Shown here: positions 55,701-61,700 of the stretch, in pieces | Layout: each line of letters begins with the position of its first letter | How positions within the stretch are numbered: position 1 is the first letter of the stretch | Assembly (NCBI RefSeq): GCF_002934365.1 | Contig: NZ_PTIY01000017.1 | Coordinates: forward strand, 1 to 64,000 | Length of the DNA stretch: 64,000 nt | Source of the DNA: Methylobacter tundripaludum | GTDB lineage: Bacteria; Pseudomonadota; Gammaproteobacteria; Methylococcales; Methylomonadaceae | Reading direction: 5' to 3' | Translations under genes and position numbers: made by a program | Notes under the pieces: generated by a model | The model's input: the letters and a program-made list of their open reading frames with translations, nothing else | The model's database searches: none | What the model was told of the DNA's origin: nothing

Positions 55701-58700
55701 CGCATGGATTGCCGGGCAGGGCGGAACCATTCCAACCATGATTTCCTATCAACTGGGGCTGAAAGGGCCGAGTTTTTCGGTGCATTCGAACTGTTCGTCG
55801 TCGCTGGTCGGCTTGTATCTTGCCAACCAGAGCTTGCAGTTGAATGAGGCTAAATATGCCTTGATCGGCGGCGCAACCTTGTTTCCGATACCGGGCGCGG
55901 GCCATGTTTACCAGCCCGGCATGAACTTTTCCAGCGACGGCCACTGCAAGGCCTTCGATGCGTCCGCCGACGGGCTGGTCGGCGGCGAAGGTGTGGCGGT
56001 GGTGATGGTCAAAAAAGCCATCGATGCGATCGAGGACGGCGACCATATCTATGCGCTGGTACGCGGCATTGCGGTCAATAATGACGGTTCGGATAAGGCG
56101 GGTTTTTATGTGCCGAGCGTCAAGGGGCAGGCCGATGTGATTCAAAAGGTGCTGAACGCCACCGGCGTTAATCCCGAAACTATCGGCTATGTCGAAGCGC
56201 ACGGAACCGGCACCAAACTGGGCGACCCGGTCGAAGTGATGGCCTTGAACGAGGTTTATCAACGCTACACGGCAAAAAAACAGTTCTGCGGCATCGGTTC
56301 GGTTAAACCTAATATCGGCCATCTGGATACCGCAGCCGGACTGGCCGGCGTCATCAAGGTTGCGCTCAGTTTGCAGCAGGGTGAAATTCCGCCGTCGATC
56401 AACTACAAAACCCCAAACCCGGAGATCGACTTTACATCTTCCGCTTTTCGCGTAGTCGACAAGCTGACCAAATGGCCAAACGGTAGCGAGCCGCGCCGCG
56501 CGGCGCTAAGTTCGTTCGGCATCGGCGGAACCAATGCGCATGCGATACTCGAGGAATATCGGTCGCTATCGACAAGACGCGACATCGCTACGCCGCAGGA
56601 ACCTGCTCAAGGTGATCAGGTCATAGTGCTGTCGGCCAAAACCGAAGCGCAGCTAAAGACCTATGCCGCCAAGTTGTTGCAGACTATTGAGACAGAGCTT
56701 GATACTCTGCAAGTCAGGCTACAAGATCTGGCTTTTACCCTGCAATTAGGACGGGAGGCCATGTCCTGGCGGGTTGCGTTCCGGGTTGCCGGGATCAGCG
56801 AACTGGCCGGTAAACTGAAGCGGTTTACTGCGGGCGCTGCCGCGATCGAAGACTGCTTTCAGGGACAAGCCAAATCAGCCGGTGACGCGACAGCGCTTCC
56901 GGTCGATCATGAGGACGGTAATGATCTGGTTTCCCTATGGCTGGCGCGCGGCCGTCTGGATAAAGTCGCCAGAGCCTGGGCAAGCGGTCTGGATTTTGAC
57001 TGGTCGTTGTTGCATCGGGACAGTGCGTGCCGCCGTATCAGTCTGCCGACCTATCCGTTTGCGGAGGAACGCTACTGGGTCGAAGCAACGCCGGGCGATA
57101 GCCGGAATTCCAAATCGACTCCCTTTGTACAGGCCGATGCAGCCAATGCGGAGCTGATTGCACACCCGCTATGGAAACAGAAAACAGCCGACACCACGAT
57201 AAAACCGCCGGTTTACGGTCGGCATCTGGTCATGCATTACGGCTTGGATGCGACGGTTCGAACCGTCCTTCAAACGCGGATGCAAGGCTCTGATTGTATT
57301 GAGTTGCAGCCGACCGGCACTACACCGGCGCAGCGGTATCAATCGGTCTGTATGCAGGTTTTCGACGTCATTAAACGGCTTGCCGCGGACAATGCCCAGA
57401 ACACGCTGATTCAGGTTGTGCTGGCCGGGGACGGAGAACAGCAGCTCTATGCCGGCCTGTCCGGGCTGCTGAAAACCGCCAGGCTGGAAAATCCGAAAAT
57501 GATTGCCCAGCTTATTGTTACCGGCTCCGACAATAGCGCAGAGTCTCTGGCGGTGAAACTGACGGAGAACAGTTTTTGCCCGGATGACAGTTATATCCGT
57601 TACCAGCCGCAGCGCACGATCATTGATTGGGAAACCCTGGCAAGCGATGAAACAGGGCTTGATCTGCCGTGGAAAGAGCGCGGCGTTTACCTGCTTACCG
57701 GCGGTGCCGGGGGCTTAGGTCTAGTATTTGCCGAGGAAATCGCAAGGCAAGTACAACAGGCGACGCTGGTTCTGGTTAACCGGTCGGAATTGACGGCGCG
57801 GCAACTGCAACGGCTTGAGACGCTCAGAACAAAAGGCATTACCGTTGTCTGCGAACAGGCCGATGTCAGCTGTGAGCAGGATGTTGACGCATTGATTGCG
57901 GATATTATCCGGCAGTTTGGAACGATTGACGGCATCCTGCATGGCGCAGGCGTTATTCAGGACAACTTTATCCTGAATAAGTCGGCAGCGGAGTTTGAAG
58001 CGGTGCTTGCCGCCAAAGTTGCCGGTACCGTGAATCTGGACAGTGCCGCGCGCGATCTCGAACTGGACTTTTTTGTCTTGTTTTCGTCGGCAGCGGCGGT
58101 ACTGGGCAGCGCAGGACAGGCCGATTATTGCGCGGCCAACGCCTTTATGGACGCCTTTGCCCATTATCGCAATGAGCAGGTGGCCGCGAAACAGCGCCGG
58201 GGTCATACCCTGGCGATCGATTGGCCGCTCTGGCAACATGGCGGCATGCGCATCGATACTGCCGCAGAGCAGTCGATGCGGCAGGCGACCGGGCTTGTTC
58301 CGATGCGGAGCGAAGCCGGCATTCAGGCTCTATACCGGAGCTTGGCCTCAGGTCGGGCGCAGACGCTGGTACTGGAGGGTGATGCAGCCTCAATCCAACG
58401 CTTGCTGGCTGCCGGGCAATCGCGAATTGAGGTTGCGCCGAAGACAGCGGATTTAAGCGTAACAGTCGACAGCGGCACGCTCCGGCAAAACACCGTGCAA
58501 CAATTGAAACACCTGCTGTCGGAAACCGTCAGGATGCCTTCGGAACGCATTCAAGCACACGAACCGATGGAAAAATACGGCATCGATTCGATTGCGATCA
58601 CCCAGCTGAATCAAAAACTGGAAAAGGTTTTCGGTAATATTTCCAAGACTTTGTTTTATCAATACCAGACAGTGGATGCGTTGGCGGGCTATCTGGCTGC

Positions 58701-61700
58701 CGATTATCCCGACGCCTGTCTGGCCTGGACGGGACAAAGCGTGACAACAGCCGAAAGGTCGGTTGAGCGCAATATTGCTGAGTTACGCGAAAAGCCCTCT
58801 CCAGAGGGAGAGGGTTGGGTGAGGGGAAATCAGAATAAGAAACAAAACCTATTTAAATCCCCTCATCCCAACCTTCTCCCTGAGGGAGAAGGGGTAAATT
58901 GGGACGCTTCAATGCAGTCGTCCACAGTACAAGAGCCAATCGCCATTATCGGCATTAGCGGCCGTTATCCGCAGGCCGACACGCTGGAAGCTTTTTGGGA
59001 AAACCTGAAAACGGGCAAGGATTGCATCAGCGAGATTCCGCCGGATCGTTGGCCGATGCAGAATTTTTTCGACGCCGATCCGAAACATGCGGTGGCTTCA
59101 GGCAAGAGCTACAGCAAGTGGGGCGGCTTTCTCGACAGTTTTGCCGATTTCGATCCGCTGTTTTTCAATATTTCCCCGCGCGAAGCGCTGACGATCGACC
59201 CGCAGGAGCGCCTGTTTTTGCAATGCGCTTGGCAGGCTTTGGAAGACGCCGGTTATACGCGGGAAACCTTGCGGCAGAATGTCGGCGTTTTTACCGGTAT
59301 CACCAAAACCGGCTTCGATTTGTACGGCCCTGAGCTATGGCGGCAAGGCCGTATCGTATTCCCGCATACGTCATTCAGCTCGGTCGCCAATCGCATTTCC
59401 TATTGCCTGAACCTGCACGGCCCCAGCATGCCGATTGACACCATGTGCTCATCGGCATTAACGGCGATCCATGAAGCCTGCCAGCATATCCGCCACGGCG
59501 ATTGCGACATGGCGATTGCCGGCGGGGTGAATTTATACCTGCATCCGTCGACTTATGTCGGCCTGTGCTCGGTGTATATGCTGTCCAGAGACGGACAATG
59601 CAAAAGTTTCGGCAAAGGCGGCAACGGATTCGTACCGGGCGAGGGCGTCGGTGCGGTGCTGCTGAAACGGCTGTCTCAGGCGATAAAGGACGGCGACCCC
59701 ATTCATGCGATCATCCGCGGCAGCAGCGTCAATCACGGCGGCAAAACTAACGGCTACACCGTACCCAACCCCAATGCGCAGGCCGAGCTGATCAGAGACA
59801 CGCTGCAAAAAGCGGGCGTTGACGCGCGAACAATCAGCTATATGGAAGCGCACGGCACCGGCACGGAGCTGGGCGACCCGATCGAGATGACCGGATTGAC
59901 CGAGGCGTTCCGTCATTACACAAACGAGACCGGGTTCTGCGCGCTGGGTTCGGTCAAGTCCAATATGGGCCATCTGGAAGCAGCTGCGGGCATGGCCGGG
60001 TTAAGCAAAATCATACTGCAAATGCGGCATGGCCAAATTGCGCCCAGCCTGCATGCGCGGCAGTTAAACCCGAATATCGATTTTGCGTCCACGCCTTTTA
60101 CCGTTCAGCAGCAGCTTGCCGACTGGCGGCGGCCAACGCTGACGATTGACAACGAAACCCGCGAATTCCCAAGAAGAGCCGGTCTTTCTTCATTCGGAGC
60201 GGGCGGCTCAAACGCCCATCTGGTGATCGAGGAATACATACAGCCGGATGTCCGGCCGATGCCGGCGATCATCAGGCCGGAGTCTCGGGCGGTCATTGTG
60301 TTGTCGGCAAAAACCGACGAACGGCTGAATCAGGTTGTTACCAATTTACTCGGCTTCCTGAACGAAAACGAAGCGGATCTGCATAATATCGCTTACACCT
60401 TGCAGGTCGGGCGCGAAGCCCTGGATGAGCGGTTGGGCTTGGTGGTGTCTTCGATAGCGGAGCTTAAGCATAAACTGGCCGAATTTCTCGACGCCAAAGA
60501 CGACATAGCGGATGTCTGCCGCGGCAAGATTCAGCGCAACAAAGACGCATTCGTCGCGCTGGCCGATGACGAAGAGTTCCAGGATACGGTCGATAAATGG
60601 ATCGCTCGGGGCAAATACGCCAAGCTGCTCGATTTCTGGGTCAAAGGACTGGCTGTCGATTGGGCTAAACTTTATCAGGATAAAAAACCGCAGCGCATTC
60701 ACTTGCCGGTCTATCCGTTCGCCAAGCAGCGTTATTGGCTGGACGTTAACGCCGACAACCTACAGGCACCGGCGACAAGCGCGGATGATTCCGGCGAGGT
60801 TGCCGCGCAACAGGCCGAATTGATCATGATGCGCCCGGTGTGGGATGCGCTGACGCCGCAAGACTGCGCAGTATTCCCGTCCGCCACATCAAGGCTGGCG
60901 ATTGTCGGCGGCACCGACCGGCAAAAACAGGCGGTCCGCGAGCAGTACAACAGTGCAATCGATCTGGCCATAGCGCCGGGGCAAGACATACAGGCGACAA
61001 CTGAGCAGTTGCAGCAGTTGGAACGACTGGATCATATCGTCTGGATTGCGCCGCATTGCGAATTGCAGGCGGTTACCGACGAGCAAATCATCAACGCGCA
61101 GCAAGACGGGGTTATGCAATTGTTCCGGCTGGTCAAAGCCTTGCTGGCTTCGGGTTATGCCGATGCCGACTTGGGGCTGACAGTGATTACCACGCAGGCG
61201 TTGGCGGTTTGCGACCGGGACAGAGTTAACCCGGTTCACGCCGCCGTTCACGGGCTGGCCGGCAGCATGGCTAAGGAATATCCGACATGGAAGCTAAGAG
61301 CGCTGGATGTGGCCGCCGAAGCCGATTGGCCGGTAGCGAGAATGTGGCGATTGCCGCCGCATCCGCAGGGGGAAAGTTATGCCCGGCGCGGCCAGGACTG
61401 GCTGCAACAAAAGCTGGCGCCGCTGCGCGATGCTGCGGCTAGTGCGGACGTCTACCGCCAGCAAGGGGTTTATGTCGTGATCGGCGGAGCCGGAGGGCTC
61501 GGCGAAACCTGGAGCAGGGCGATGATCCGGGATTATCAGGCCAGCATTATCTGGCTGGGCAGGTCCGAAAAGGATGCCGCGATTCAGGCCAAACTGGACG
61601 CCTTGGCCGAATACGGCGCTACGCCGGAATATATCCAGGCCGACGCCCGCGACCCTGAAGCGATGCGAGAGGCTTACCGGCAGATCAAGCAGCGCCACGG

